A DNA stretch of 36,471 nt, taken from the IMG/VR virus record IMGVR_UViG_3300050013_000227, positions 1 to 36,471 of that record. One strand, written 5' to 3'. The notes beneath the pieces are model-generated. The model made no database searches and was not told the origin of the DNA. It saw only the letters and a program-made list of their open reading frames with translations. Source of the DNA: a virus. The position numbers and the translations under genes are program-made. Shown here piece after piece: positions 13,254 through 21,303 of the stretch. Each line of letters opens with the position of its first letter. Position 1 is the first letter of the stretch.

Positions 13254-14420
13254 ATGTTAAGGGCATATAAGTATCGAATGTATCCAACCAAAAACCAAAA
13301 AGAAATGATTAACAAACATTTCGGAGCTTGTCGATACGTATATAATTGGGGATTAGAACAGAAAATCCGAACATACAAAGAGAACGGAAAATCAATCAGC
13401 CGTTTTACTCTTAACAAAGAAATAACACTACTCAAACAAAGCGAATCATGGATTAAGGAAATCAACAGTCAATCATTACAGGGAGCTACACTAAACTTAG
13501 ATAACGCATTCACAAAGTTTTTCAGAGAGAAAGGAGGATTTCCAAAGTTCAAATCAAAGAAAAACGGGGTACAATCATTCAATGTGCCACAGAATTATAA
13601 AGTTGATTTCGATAACAATGAAATATACCTTCCTAAGATAGGATGGATGAAAACAAAATTACACCGCAAATTCAAAGGTAAACAGCAAACAGCAACAATC
13701 TCTATGACAAATACTGGTAAATATTATATCAGTATTCTAATTGATGATGAACAATCCTTACCTAAGAATGTAAAATTCAATCAAAAAACCACTGTAGGAT
13801 TGGATATGGGTTTAAACCATTTTCTGATAACTAGTAATGGTATTAAGGTTGATAATCCACGCCCACTTAAAACAGAACTACGTAAACTTAAACGTGAACA
13901 ACGGAAGTTATCACGTAAACAGAAAGGTTCAAATAATCGTGAGAAACAAAGGTTAAAACTCAGTTGTATTCATGAACGAATACGAAACATACGTGAGGAT
14001 TTCCAACATAAACTTAGTAAATCTATTGTATGTGAGAATCAAGCAATAGCAATAGAGAAACTGAACATTAACGGCATGATAAAAAATCATTACCTTGCAC
14101 AGAGTATCAGTGATGTTGGCTGGGCAGGGTTCATGGATAAACTGAAATATAAATGTGAGTGGTATGGTAAAACATTACTCCAAATTGGACAGTTTGAACC
14201 ATCCACTAAAATATGCAGCAATTGTGGACATCACAATCCTGATTTGAAATTACATCATAGAAAATGGGTTTGTCCAGTCTGTAGTGTAAATCATGATCGT
14301 GATATCAATGCTTCAATAAATATACGTGATTTTGCACTGGATAAACAGAATCTTATTAGTACCGTAGGAACTACGGAAATTAAAGCTTCTCAGAAAAAAC
14401 CACAAAAGTGGATTCAATGA
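13254..14420 (+). CDS. tnpB: TnpB, RNA-guided endonuclease of an IS1341-type element
   Basis: A 388-residue TnpB, the ancestor-like relative of Cas12 that cuts DNA with an omega-RNA guide made from the element's right end. The N-terminus (YKYRMYPTKNQKEMINKHFG) is typical. The split RuvC motifs are complete: VGLDMG with D184, AIEKLN with E268, and DRDINAS with D348/D350. The zinc ribbon is CSNC (321-324) and CPVC (340-343). The length is normal and there are no frameshifts, so it is probably active. It keeps the insertion at its site by cutting restored targets. The sequence style resembles methanogen TnpBs. Confidence 0.95.
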   Translation: MLRAYKYRMYPTKNQKEMINKHFGACRYVYNWGLEQKIRTYKENGKSISRFTLNKEITLLKQSESWIKEINSQSLQGATLNLDNAFTKFFREKGGFPKFKSKKNGVQSFNVPQNYKVDFDNNEIYLPKIGWMKTKLHRKFKGKQQTATISMTNTGKYYISILIDDEQSLPKNVKFNQKTTVGLDMGLNHFLITSNGIKVDNPRPLKTELRKLKREQRKLSRKQKGSNNREKQRLKLSCIHERIRNIREDFQHKLSKSIVCENQAIAIEKLNINGMIKNHYLAQSISDVGWAGFMDKLKYKCEWYGKTLLQIGQFEPSTKICSNCGHHNPDLKLHHRKWVCPVCSVNHDRDINASINIRDFALDKQNLISTVGTTEIKASQKKPQKWIQ

Positions 14421-14429
14421 AAGAAGAAC

Positions 14430-14449
14430 CCCCATCCGAAAGGGAGGGG
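14430..14449 (+). ncRNA. Right-end hairpin, probable 3' scaffold of the omega RNA
   Basis: CCCCATCC-GAAA-GGGAGGGG with one A-A mismatch lies ten bases after the tnpB stop. In this family the guide RNA scaffold ends at the right end and the adjoining host sequence (here from about 14458) is the guide. The 5' end of the RNA, within the end of tnpB, cannot be placed by eye. Confidence 0.55.
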
Positions 14450-14454
14450 CAGTT

Positions 14455-14580
14455 CACATCATAATCTTTTTAATTGCAATAGCGATAGGTGCATTAAATT
14501 TAATAGGTACTCTTTTTAGTATTGGATTTTTCATTTTAGGTTTACTTGAAATGAAAGATTATTTTAAAAATTATAAATAA
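14455..14580 (+). pseudogene. 3' part of the interrupted membrane-protein gene
   Basis: The frame reads HIIIFLIAIAIGALNLIGTL, then FSIGFFILGLL and a basic end (KDYFKNYK), stopping at 14580. One long or two short membrane helices are evident. It has no start codon or ribosome-binding site of its own and is in frame with nothing in the element. It fits as the continuation of the piece at 13130-13177. Confidence 0.5.
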
Positions 14581-15204
14581 TTATTTTTTTTCTTCTATTC
14601 CCTGTTGTTGCATAATATATTGATCGATAGTGATAACGTTATTTGTAGCTTGACCATTTTCCATTCGATCAATATCTACTAAAATACCATGATAACTATC
14701 TATGGCATCATTCATAACTTTAAAGAGACCTTCATTATCATCTTCATATTTTATTCCTTTTCTAATTCTTATTCTTTGAACTACTGCTAGTTCATGCATC
14801 ATATCAATAGGATTGATGCCTTCTTTATATAAAATCATTGCCTCTCGACGTTCTTCTTCTGTAAGTTTTGCTGTTATAGCGTCGATAAGATAAGAAGGAG
14901 CTGACCCTGGTTGTAAAGACGGATGTTTCCATTCACTCCCTTCTTTCGTTTCCATTGTAATGCTTCGAGTATAAGTAGGGTCTTTGTAGACTTTCATCTC
15001 ATGAGCAAGTCGTTCTACGTCTTCAGTAGAAATTTTGAACTTTACAGCTACTTCTTTATTTGAATGCATAGGATACATATCTTTAAAAATAAGTCGTTCT
15101 TTAGCATTCAAGCTTTTATCAGTACGTACCCCTGAAATAGCTTCATTTTTCTGGAACTGTTCTTTAACTTGAACAGTTGACAGTTTTGTTTTATTAAGTT
15201 CCAT
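14581..15204 (-). CDS. DNA-binding protein, possibly a terminase small subunit
   Basis: A 207-residue protein read leftward. Residues about 35-75 (LNAKERLIFKDMYPMHSNKE followed by VAVKFKISTEDVERL) form a helix-turn-helix-like region. A middle segment (PSYLIDAITAKLTEEERREA) and an oligomerisation-like helix follow, with an acidic Gln-rich tail. This order resembles terminase small subunits of tailed viruses, but no search could confirm it, and no large terminase gene is adjacent. The ribosome-binding site is weak. It is the second gene of the only leftward operon. Confidence 0.6.
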   Translation of the reverse strand: MELNKTKLSTVQVKEQFQKNEAISGVRTDKSLNAKERLIFKDMYPMHSNKEVAVKFKISTEDVERLAHEMKVYKDPTYTRSITMETKEGSEWKHPSLQPGSAPSYLIDAITAKLTEEERREAMILYKEGINPIDMMHELAVVQRIRIRKGIKYEDDNEGLFKVMNDAIDSYHGILVDIDRMENGQATNNVITIDQYIMQQQGIEEKK

Positions 15205-15228
15205 TAAAAAAAAGAAGATGTTAGAGAT

Positions 15229-15684
15229 TTATAAAGGTGTCGTTAAATCAAATTCTTCAATCTCTTTTATTGTTTTACAATTTATTAATTCTGTTTTTCT
15301 TGCTATTATTGCTACATATTTTTGCAATGTGACTCTTTTTAGAAATAAATTTTCTTTTTCTTGTTTTAAATCTTCTTTTTCAGTTCTATACGCAAGAGCA
15401 ATAGCCCTATATCGACCAAGACTATTGACTTTTTCGGTCAAAACACGAGCAAATTTATTGTTTTTCTCATCAGGATCTACAAAAAATCGAATAGTTGTCT
15501 TCTTTTCTTCATTTAATTGAAATTCGTTTATTTCAATAAGTTCTTCTACAAGGCCAGAGGTTATAGTATAGCCTAGTTCCTCATAAGAACTTAAAACGTC
15601 AGGAATTAAGCCATTATCATATCCCTGTTTCACAAATTCGTAGTCTTCTTCCGTCGTTATTAAATCAAAATTTTGTTCTGTCAT
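15229..15684 (-). CDS. Helical protein of unknown function, first gene of the leftward operon
   Basis: A 151-residue acidic protein (MTEQNFDLITTEEDYEFVKQ). The first half is acidic; the second (LAYRTEKEDLKQEKENLFLK) is a probable coiled coil. No Cys cluster or helix-turn-helix is apparent. Its promoter lies about 27 bases before the ATG, so the mRNA is probably leaderless. Its position opposite the replication operon suggests a regulator or a packaging-related gene, which is inference only. Confidence 0.65.
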   Translation of the reverse strand: MTEQNFDLITTEEDYEFVKQGYDNGLIPDVLSSYEELGYTITSGLVEELIEINEFQLNEEKKTTIRFFVDPDEKNNKFARVLTEKVNSLGRYRAIALAYRTEKEDLKQEKENLFLKRVTLQKYVAIIARKTELINCKTIKEIEEFDLTTPL

Positions 15685-15707
15685 ACATATACATTTTCTT
15701 TTATATG

Positions 15708-15722
15708 ATATATAATTTGTGG
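15708..15722 (-). promoter_or_regulatory. Archaeal promoter for the leftward operon
   Basis: Read on the minus strand, CCACAAA is followed by TTATATAT, a BRE plus TATA arrangement like that of tnpB. The TATA box lies about 27 bases before the ATG at 15684, which implies a leaderless transcript. Confidence 0.65.
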
Positions 15723-15731
15723 TAGGTTACA

Positions 15732-15747
15732 CCGAAACCTTTATATA
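15732..15747 (+). promoter_or_regulatory. Archaeal promoter for the rightward replication operon
   Basis: CCGAAACC (BRE) followed by TTTATATA is a near-ideal archaeal promoter. The start of transcription would fall near 15768-15770, leaving just the GGTGAT ribosome-binding site (15770-15775) before the TTG start at 15781. It is back to back with the leftward promoter and may drive the whole operon to the right edge. Confidence 0.75.
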
Positions 15748-15780
15748 TGAAAAAAGTCAATGGTGGATTGGTGATTTCTT

Positions 15781-16056
15781 TTGAACGAAGATCAAATTAT
15801 ATTAGGAAGACTAAAAAATGAAATATTTAAAAACCAAACAGCTATTATAGATTTAGAAGAAGCATTTACAGATATTTTTATTGAAAAAGAATGCTCCTCT
15901 GCGATATCTGTAATAGCATTGGCCGTAACTGCAATTGAATTAATTGATGTTGCAAAAAAAGATGATTTAGAAAAAGGTAGAATGTTAGAAAAAATTTTTT
16001 CAAAGGCACTTAGATTATCAGATGAGGAGAAACAAGATGTCATATGTGGAATTTAA
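15781..16056 (+). CDS. Small helical protein, first gene of the replication operon
   Basis: A 91-residue acidic protein opening NEDQIILGRLKNEIFKNQTA, with a TTG start five bases after GGTGAT. It is entirely helical in appearance, without Cys or DNA-binding motifs. It overlaps the start of the ATPase gene by 20 bases. As the promoter-proximal gene it may be regulatory; the family is not recognised. Confidence 0.65.
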   Translation: MNEDQIILGRLKNEIFKNQTAIIDLEEAFTDIFIEKECSSAISVIALAVTAIELIDVAKKDDLEKGRMLEKIFSKALRLSDEEKQDVICGI

Positions 16057-17365
16057 GAAAAGATATACAGAAATTACAGGATTAAAATCATTGAACAATG
16101 ATGATATGAATCGTTTTATGTTTTTGGCTGCTTTAGGTGCATTATTACACAAAAGAGGAATAAAAGTAAGAAGAAGATCTAATATGCTTGATACAAGAAT
16201 TCATATTTTAGTCATTCAAGCATCAAGAACAGGAAAGGGTGTTTCTCTTTCATTGATGAGAGAATTTTGTGAAGCTATGAAATGGCTTGATGAAGAAGAT
16301 GAAGAAGAAACAATTAATTTTGTTCGGGAACTTCAGATCACAGATGCAGCTATTGTTGGAACAATAGATGGGAAAATTGCAGAAAGAAACAGAGCAAAAG
16401 GTATAGATCATCCAGATGATCCAGATTATAGAGAACCTGTTATTATAGGAGATTTAGGGCTTTATGATGTTGTTGCATTTTCAGAAGCAAAACAAATGTT
16501 TAAAGCAGGAGCTCATAACGAGGATTTACTTGAACTTATTCAATCCGCCGCAGATCAACCAGGATGGATTGATAAAAAACTTGCAGGCGAAAATAGGATT
16601 CGTTATATTTCTAACGCTACAATTGTAGGAACTACTTATTTCCTAGATGAATTTAAAGAATTATTATTGAAACAAGGAATTTTTCAACGTTTCTTAGTTA
16701 TGGTTAGAGATTTGACTTTTGAGGAAAGAATGGCTCTTGATGAAATGATGATTGATGAACCAGATGCCAAACATGTATCTGAAAAATATTTAGAGAATCC
16801 TTCAGAATATGTATCCAAAGAATTAGCAATACTTGCTAGAGATATTGTACTTCAAGTTGGAATGTTTGATAAAGATATTGTTCTTTCACTTGATGATAGT
16901 GGAAGAAGAAAAATGAGAAGTCTTCATAAACAATTTAAAAATTATTTATCAGGTTTTAGTGGAATAGAATTAGAAATTTTAATGCCTTTTAGTAGTGCAA
17001 TTATTGAATTATATATAAAATTAGGTGCAATTGCTGCTGTTTTAAATGGTAGTAAGACAATAGGAAAAAAAGAACTTAATGAAGTAAGAGATGAAGTTAC
17101 GATTTACACGAAAAGTATTGTCGATAAGATATTAGCAAGTCTTTCAGCTGTCGATCAGAATAAAATACGGAAAACTATAAATACTATATTGAACGATAAC
17201 AATAATAAGGGACGATCGGAGGAAGATTTAAAAAAGTTCGTGTTGAAAGAACTTGATGATGTGAATCCCAGAAGAGTTAATATGGTTTTAAAAGCAATGA
17301 TACAGAACAAAGAAATAATAAAGGATAGTAAGAAAATTTTGAAATTGAATAAAAATGAGGGTTAA
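16037..17365 (+). CDS. P-loop ATPase, probable replication helicase (DUF3987-like)
   Basis: A 442-residue protein. A Walker A-like loop, QASRTGKG (61-68), has Gly where Ser/Thr is usual. It is followed by a region rich in acidic residues, a probable Walker B (VVAFSEAKQMF) and VGTTYFLDEF followed by GIFQRFLVMVRDL, a pattern like the DUF3987 ATPases found in phage replication modules. The C-terminal 100 residues look like a winged-helix segment (EEDLKKFVLKELDDVNPRRV). The start at 16037 lies behind GAGGAG. A replicative helicase is the best guess from position beside recombination and polymerase genes; a recombination ATPase is the alternative. Confidence 0.65.
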   Translation: MSYVEFKKRYTEITGLKSLNNDDMNRFMFLAALGALLHKRGIKVRRRSNMLDTRIHILVIQASRTGKGVSLSLMREFCEAMKWLDEEDEEETINFVRELQITDAAIVGTIDGKIAERNRAKGIDHPDDPDYREPVIIGDLGLYDVVAFSEAKQMFKAGAHNEDLLELIQSAADQPGWIDKKLAGENRIRYISNATIVGTTYFLDEFKELLLKQGIFQRFLVMVRDLTFEERMALDEMMIDEPDAKHVSEKYLENPSEYVSKELAILARDIVLQVGMFDKDIVLSLDDSGRRKMRSLHKQFKNYLSGFSGIELEILMPFSSAIIELYIKLGAIAAVLNGSKTIGKKELNEVRDEVTIYTKSIVDKILASLSAVDQNKIRKTINTILNDNNNKGRSEEDLKKFVLKELDDVNPRRVNMVLKAMIQNKEIIKDSKKILKLNKNEG

Positions 17366-17368
17366 ACA

Positions 17369-18442
17369 ATGGTAGAAGATAAAATAATAGAACAGGGTAA
17401 AGCGACTATTGAAGTTCTTGCAAAAAAAGCAGATATGCCAAAAGAAGAGCTTAATAAATTGTATCAAAAAATTGAACTCGAATTAAAAGAACAGGGTAAA
17501 AAAGTTACTGAAGAAAGAGTTCTTGGAAGGATGCAGAAATTCTTAAAAAGGAAACTTGTTGGTACCTCAAACTTAGTAACCTTGCCAGGCTTCTTAATGG
17601 GAAGAACAACTGCTATGGATAGAGCAAAAAAACATATAAAACTTGCTAAAGATTATATTGAAAAATATGATGAAGCAACAGCTATACAAGATGGATATCT
17701 TAATGAAAAAGGTGAATATTTATACGTCGATGATAGATATAAAAAGGGAAAACCTGTTCCTGAACACGATTTTGAAGCAGATGGATATGGTATTATAGCA
17801 AAACAAATCAAAGTGGATGGAGAAGATGCTCTTGATATGAGGTATGCTGATATTAAATTAAGAGGAGAAGCTGCAATTGAACCAATCGAATTCTTTAAAG
17901 AATCTATGATGAGGCTTTATCCTGTTGAATGCACAGATGAAAACAGATATAAATTCTCTATGAGTTCACTTCCAAAAGATGTTGATAAAGATTATATCAA
18001 TAAATTTGAAGATAAAATCGTACCTTTAATAAAAGCTGCATATCCTAGTAGGGTTGTTAAATCTCTGTCAAATGCAGAAAAAATGTTTAAAATACAGGAA
18101 GATGAAAATGTTTGGAATCCATGGTTACTCATATCTGGAGATGTATTTAAGATAAATATCAGTGATAAAGGTTGGAATATCGTAAGTATTGACGATTTAT
18201 CTCTTGGGGTAGAAGAAAGTGATGATAAGATTGCAAGCTTAGCAGTATTATTTAATCCTCAAACAGTAATGGATTTAAATGTGGATGCTGACGATGCTTA
18301 TTTCCTAGTAGGGCCAAGCAGAAATAAAGAAGATGGAAAAGTAGGTTACTTTGGTCTTGGATATTATGTCGATGAATTCGGAAGAGCAAAAAATGACAAT
18401 GCAACTGAAGTACCTGATGTGACAAACCCATTCGGGAGCTGA
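17369..18442 (+). CDS. Possible single-stranded DNA-binding protein
   Basis: A 357-residue protein (MVEDKIIEQGKATIEVLAKK). The N-terminal 90 residues are helical and basic; the rest looks beta-rich with many aromatic and Gly residues, as in OB-fold proteins. It ends in a polar segment and NPFGS, similar in style to the acidic, Phe-containing tails that SSB proteins use to bind partners. It lies between an ATPase and a Sak4-like protein, which commonly neighbour viral SSBs. No motif proves this. Confidence 0.5.
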   Translation: MVEDKIIEQGKATIEVLAKKADMPKEELNKLYQKIELELKEQGKKVTEERVLGRMQKFLKRKLVGTSNLVTLPGFLMGRTTAMDRAKKHIKLAKDYIEKYDEATAIQDGYLNEKGEYLYVDDRYKKGKPVPEHDFEADGYGIIAKQIKVDGEDALDMRYADIKLRGEAAIEPIEFFKESMMRLYPVECTDENRYKFSMSSLPKDVDKDYINKFEDKIVPLIKAAYPSRVVKSLSNAEKMFKIQEDENVWNPWLLISGDVFKINISDKGWNIVSIDDLSLGVEESDDKIASLAVLFNPQTVMDLNVDADDAYFLVGPSRNKEDGKVGYFGLGYYVDEFGRAKNDNATEVPDVTNPFGS

Positions 18443-18446
18443 TTAG

Positions 18447-19451
18447 ATGGGTATATTTAAAACACAAGAAGATTCAATCAAAGAAGAGGATAGAGCTTCG
18501 ATCTTTGATCGTATTGAAGCTCAATTCAATACTCTTCCAGATATTCCTGACGACAAACCGAATCCTCTTTGTGTTCTTTTTACAGGGGAAATATCTACTG
18601 CTAAAAGTGGTGTTGCTACCGCTTATGTAGCTCAATTAAAAGATGGAGAGTGTATTGTATATGTAGACCTTGATGCAGGGGACATGGACAATATTCTGAC
18701 CTATTGGAGAGAAGAGTATAAAGAAGGAAAGATTAAATATTTCTATCCTATTGTTTGGGCAGAAGATAGCACCCAACAACGCCAACATAAAATCAGCTAC
18801 CAAGATTCAATGAATGAAATGAGAGCATTAGGTATGTGGGTAAATGAAAACCATGAAAAATATAATATTAAAGCTATTATTTTAGATGGTGTTTCAAAAC
18901 TCAAATCTTATGCAGAATATCAGATGAAAAACGATAAGAATATGGATGTTGCAGGAGACCCTCAGCGTAAATATTGGAGAATCAGAAACGTCGATTTTCT
19001 CGAAATTCTTGAACTCTATAAAATCATTCCAATCGATACAATATTCATTGGTCGTGAAAATTTTAACAAAGCACCAGCAGATATGCAAGCGATTGATCGT
19101 GACACAAATGATCTTATCTCACAAAAAGTTGTCTTTAAAATGGATAAAATAGGAGATAAAGTAGTTTACACAGCAAAGATATTAAAATCTCGACACAGTA
19201 TGGAAAACAGAGAAAGCGAAACTATTTTTGCACAAGTGAATAAAGACCCTGAGTTTAATGGAGACAATAGAATTTGCTGGAAACCAGAAAATGTATTTGA
19301 ACTTCTAAGACCTCCAGTAGAGGAAAAAGAAAAGCCGAAACGTAGACCAAAAAAGGAAACTAAGAAACAAGAGATTAAAAAAACAGAAACCAAGAAACCA
19401 GAAGTTACAAAAGAAGAACCAAAGAAAAAAACGAAAAGTGTTTTCGGGTAG
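18447..19451 (+). CDS. RecA-fold ATPase of the Sak4/AAA_24 type
   Basis: A 334-residue protein. Walker A is GEISTAKS (47-54), VYVDLDAGD follows at about 70, and a hydrophobic Walker B strand reads AIILDGVSKL. These fit the small phage RecA-like proteins called Sak4, which act in single-strand annealing or strand exchange with an SSB partner. The last 45 residues are a Lys/Glu/Thr-rich, repetitive tail (KKETKKQEIKKTETKKPE) ending KSVFG, probably disordered and possibly a contact for the polymerase or DNA. It lies directly after the possible SSB gene. Confidence 0.7.
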   Translation: MGIFKTQEDSIKEEDRASIFDRIEAQFNTLPDIPDDKPNPLCVLFTGEISTAKSGVATAYVAQLKDGECIVYVDLDAGDMDNILTYWREEYKEGKIKYFYPIVWAEDSTQQRQHKISYQDSMNEMRALGMWVNENHEKYNIKAIILDGVSKLKSYAEYQMKNDKNMDVAGDPQRKYWRIRNVDFLEILELYKIIPIDTIFIGRENFNKAPADMQAIDRDTNDLISQKVVFKMDKIGDKVVYTAKILKSRHSMENRESETIFAQVNKDPEFNGDNRICWKPENVFELLRPPVEEKEKPKRRPKKETKKQEIKKTETKKPEVTKEEPKKKTKSVFG

Positions 19452-19457
19452 GTAAAA

Positions 19458-19925
19458 ATGGATATAAAAATATTTGAATCTGCGGAAGAACTTCAAAACA
19501 ATTGGAAACCTAAATTAGGTGATTTATATTATCTTAACCAAGAGTTATATATTGGAACTGATGGTTCGTTAACTGCTCAACAATATGATAACCAGCGTGT
19601 TTATTGTAATGAACTCACTCCTTATTTCACTAAGGGTTTTAATTTCGTGGATCAGAAATTTTTTGTGGAAGAAGAAGTTTTTTCACATTCTATTTTTATT
19701 CCTTCTCAGGAATATTTACAAGAAAAATTATTAAAAAAATTTCATTCAGATGAAGCGATATTATTTGCATTTGTGAAATTTTATTGCAATGGAAGTAAGA
19801 TTAATTCATATCATTTCACAGAATTATGGTTATTATTTTACTATTATTATATATATAAACTTGGATGGGATGGAGAAGATTTTGTAAAAATTGAAATTGA
19901 TAAATATGAGGAGAGGCTAGAATGA
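19458..19925 (+). CDS. Paralogue 3 of the EIQ-W...LPRxEDLQ family
   Basis: A 155-residue divergent member: ESAEELQNNWKPKLGDLYYL at the N-terminus, SIFIPSQEYLQEKLLKKF in the middle and TELWLLFYYYYIYKLGWDGE near the end. W-PK-GD-YY is well preserved, while PRQEDLQ has changed to PSQEYLQ. The relatives are at 6957-7355 and 9393-9839. Its end overlaps the next gene (ATGA). Confidence 0.7.
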   Translation: MDIKIFESAEELQNNWKPKLGDLYYLNQELYIGTDGSLTAQQYDNQRVYCNELTPYFTKGFNFVDQKFFVEEEVFSHSIFIPSQEYLQEKLLKKFHSDEAILFAFVKFYCNGSKINSYHFTELWLLFYYYYIYKLGWDGEDFVKIEIDKYEERLE

Positions 19926-20347
19926 ATAGGAGTATAAGAGAGTATATCCATGAGTATTTTTTAGACAGGGAAGAACTCCCTATAAAAGTAATAGACCGTG
20001 ATACCGGAGATTGTAACTACTATGATATTGAATCAGGTACAGGAATATTGAGTAACAACTCTGTTGTTCTGTATCCAATAGGTCGTGATGATTCTGAAGG
20101 AACACCACTTTATCAAGCTGATATTGTTATTGTGAGTATTAAAACAAAATATGGCATAACATTTAGAGGTGGAGTCATAAGAACCGAAGGATTCTGGGCA
20201 TCTGGAATCGATTATTTCGATGATTATGGTAGACTTACAGAGGAAGGAGATTTCTTGGACGAAGTATTTATAGCAGGGATTCGAAAGATTGGCGACTTAT
20301 TAGAAGTAGAGAATAGGGAGGGATTCGATTGGCAAGCTTACTTATGA
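19922..20347 (+). CDS. Probable divergent YopX-like protein
   Basis: A 141-residue protein (MNRSIREYIHEYFLDREELP). GTPLYQADIVIVSIKTKYGI followed by TFRGGVIRTEGFW recalls the YEGDIV/V-W---GF core of YopX proteins, and FIAGIRKIGDLLEVENREG recalls the V-IIGN--E end. The N-terminus (residues 1-40) is unlike YopX. The match is looser than for 10887-11273. Confidence 0.55.
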   Translation: MNRSIREYIHEYFLDREELPIKVIDRDTGDCNYYDIESGTGILSNNSVVLYPIGRDDSEGTPLYQADIVIVSIKTKYGITFRGGVIRTEGFWASGIDYFDDYGRLTEEGDFLDEVFIAGIRKIGDLLEVENREGFDWQAYL

Positions 20348-20502
20348 TGATGGAAGCAGCTATCATAGGCCTCTTTCTTTTAGCAATAGGTTTTATATTA
20401 TATAGAGACGAGAGTGATCGTGATATAAGAATGATTCAGTTTACTGTAACTCTCATCTTATTCTTTGTAATATTAATAGCAATAAAAATAGGTGCATATT
20501 AA
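20344..20502 (+). CDS. Small protein with two membrane helices
   Basis: A 52-residue ORF overlapping the previous stop. MMMEAAIIGLFLLAIGFILY is one membrane helix; a short charged loop (RDESDRDIRM) and a second helix (TVTLILFFVILIAIKI) follow. The start may be any of three consecutive ATG codons. No ribosome-binding site stands out, so translation probably depends on the upstream gene. Function unknown. Confidence 0.55.
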   Translation: MMMEAAIIGLFLLAIGFILYRDESDRDIRMIQFTVTLILFFVILIAIKIGAY

Positions 20503-21303
20503 ATGAAAGCGAGAACGTTACAAGATTTATGGCCTCGAATGGTTAAACATATCATGAGAGAAGGAAGAGAAATAGTTGATCAAAGAGAATCAACGACAAA
20601 AGAAGTTTTGAATATGGTTTGGACAGTAGAAAAACCAGAAGCTTCTGTTATACCTGAAGGTTTTCCACTAGGTAGGGAGGCAGTTAATGCTTACAAAGAC
20701 CAGTTACTTAATCCAGATAGACAAGGTTTTGTATATACTTATGGAAATCGTTTAAGAAATTATATGGCTTTTAGTCCATCAGATGCAGAAGAGAATGAAA
20801 AAAGATTCCAAAAGACACTTGAAAAGAAAAAGAAAGAATTTGAAGAACATCGCACTGGAAAAGCTGCAAGGTTAACAAAAAAACAATTAAAGAAAAGATT
20901 AAATAAAATTAAGTTGGATAAAAAAGAGTTAATTGATATCAAATTAGAAGGCACATATGCTTTCATTGATCAAATAAAAAGAATTATTCTTGAACTTAAA
21001 GAAGCCCCTACAAGTCGTAGAGCTATTGGGGTCACTTGGAGAATTCCAGAAGATCTTTTAACAGATGAAGTTCCATGTATGATATTAGTTGACTTTAAAA
21101 TAAGAGATGAACAGCTCTTTACAACAGTAGTATTCCGTTCCAATGATATCTTCGGAGCTGCACCAGCAAACTTCGTCGCTATAAGGGAACTCAGTCGTTT
21201 CGTCGCTAACGAGCTTTCGATACCAATCGGTCCCATAACTGTTCAATCAATTTCTGCTCACATCTATGAAGGAAATTGGGACGAAGCAATGAGGATAAAA
21301 TAA
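20503..21303 (+). CDS. thyA: Thymidylate synthase (ThyA fold, methanogen type)
   Basis: Methylates dUMP (or hydroxymethylates a pyrimidine nucleotide) for viral DNA synthesis. Residues 53-90 (GFPLGREAVNAYKDQLLN, GFVYTYGNRLRNY) and 156-260 hold the core: APTSRRA, the nucleophile in EVPCMILVDF (C192), FRSNDIFGAAPAN (N223) and ISAHIYE (H253, Y255). This spacing matches the archaeal ThyA type. A Lys-rich stretch at 95-150 is longer than usual. The 3' end overlaps the LAGLIDADG endonuclease gene (TAATG); the C-terminus may continue in the ORF at 21955. The last 200 bases are unusually CpG-rich. Confidence 0.88.
   Translation: MKARTLQDLWPRMVKHIMREGREIVDQRESTTKEVLNMVWTVEKPEASVIPEGFPLGREAVNAYKDQLLNPDRQGFVYTYGNRLRNYMAFSPSDAEENEKRFQKTLEKKKKEFEEHRTGKAARLTKKQLKKRLNKIKLDKKELIDIKLEGTYAFIDQIKRIILELKEAPTSRRAIGVTWRIPEDLLTDEVPCMILVDFKIRDEQLFTTVVFRSNDIFGAAPANFVAIRELSRFVANELSIPIGPITVQSISAHIYEGNWDEAMRIK

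Larger units (their letters stand above)
13178..14457 (+). mobile_element. IS1341-type (IS200/IS605 superfamily) element carrying tnpB only
   Basis: The element contains one gene, tnpB, and no tnpA, flanked by subterminal hairpins: CCCCATCC-GCAA-GGGTGGGG at 13183-13202 on the left and CCCCATCC-GAAA-GGGAGGGG at 14430-14449 on the right, the latter with one mismatch. No inverted terminal repeats or target duplication are seen, as expected for this group. The ends are estimated from the reading frame of the gene it splits. Lacking tnpA, it would need a transposase acting in trans to move. Confidence 0.75.
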
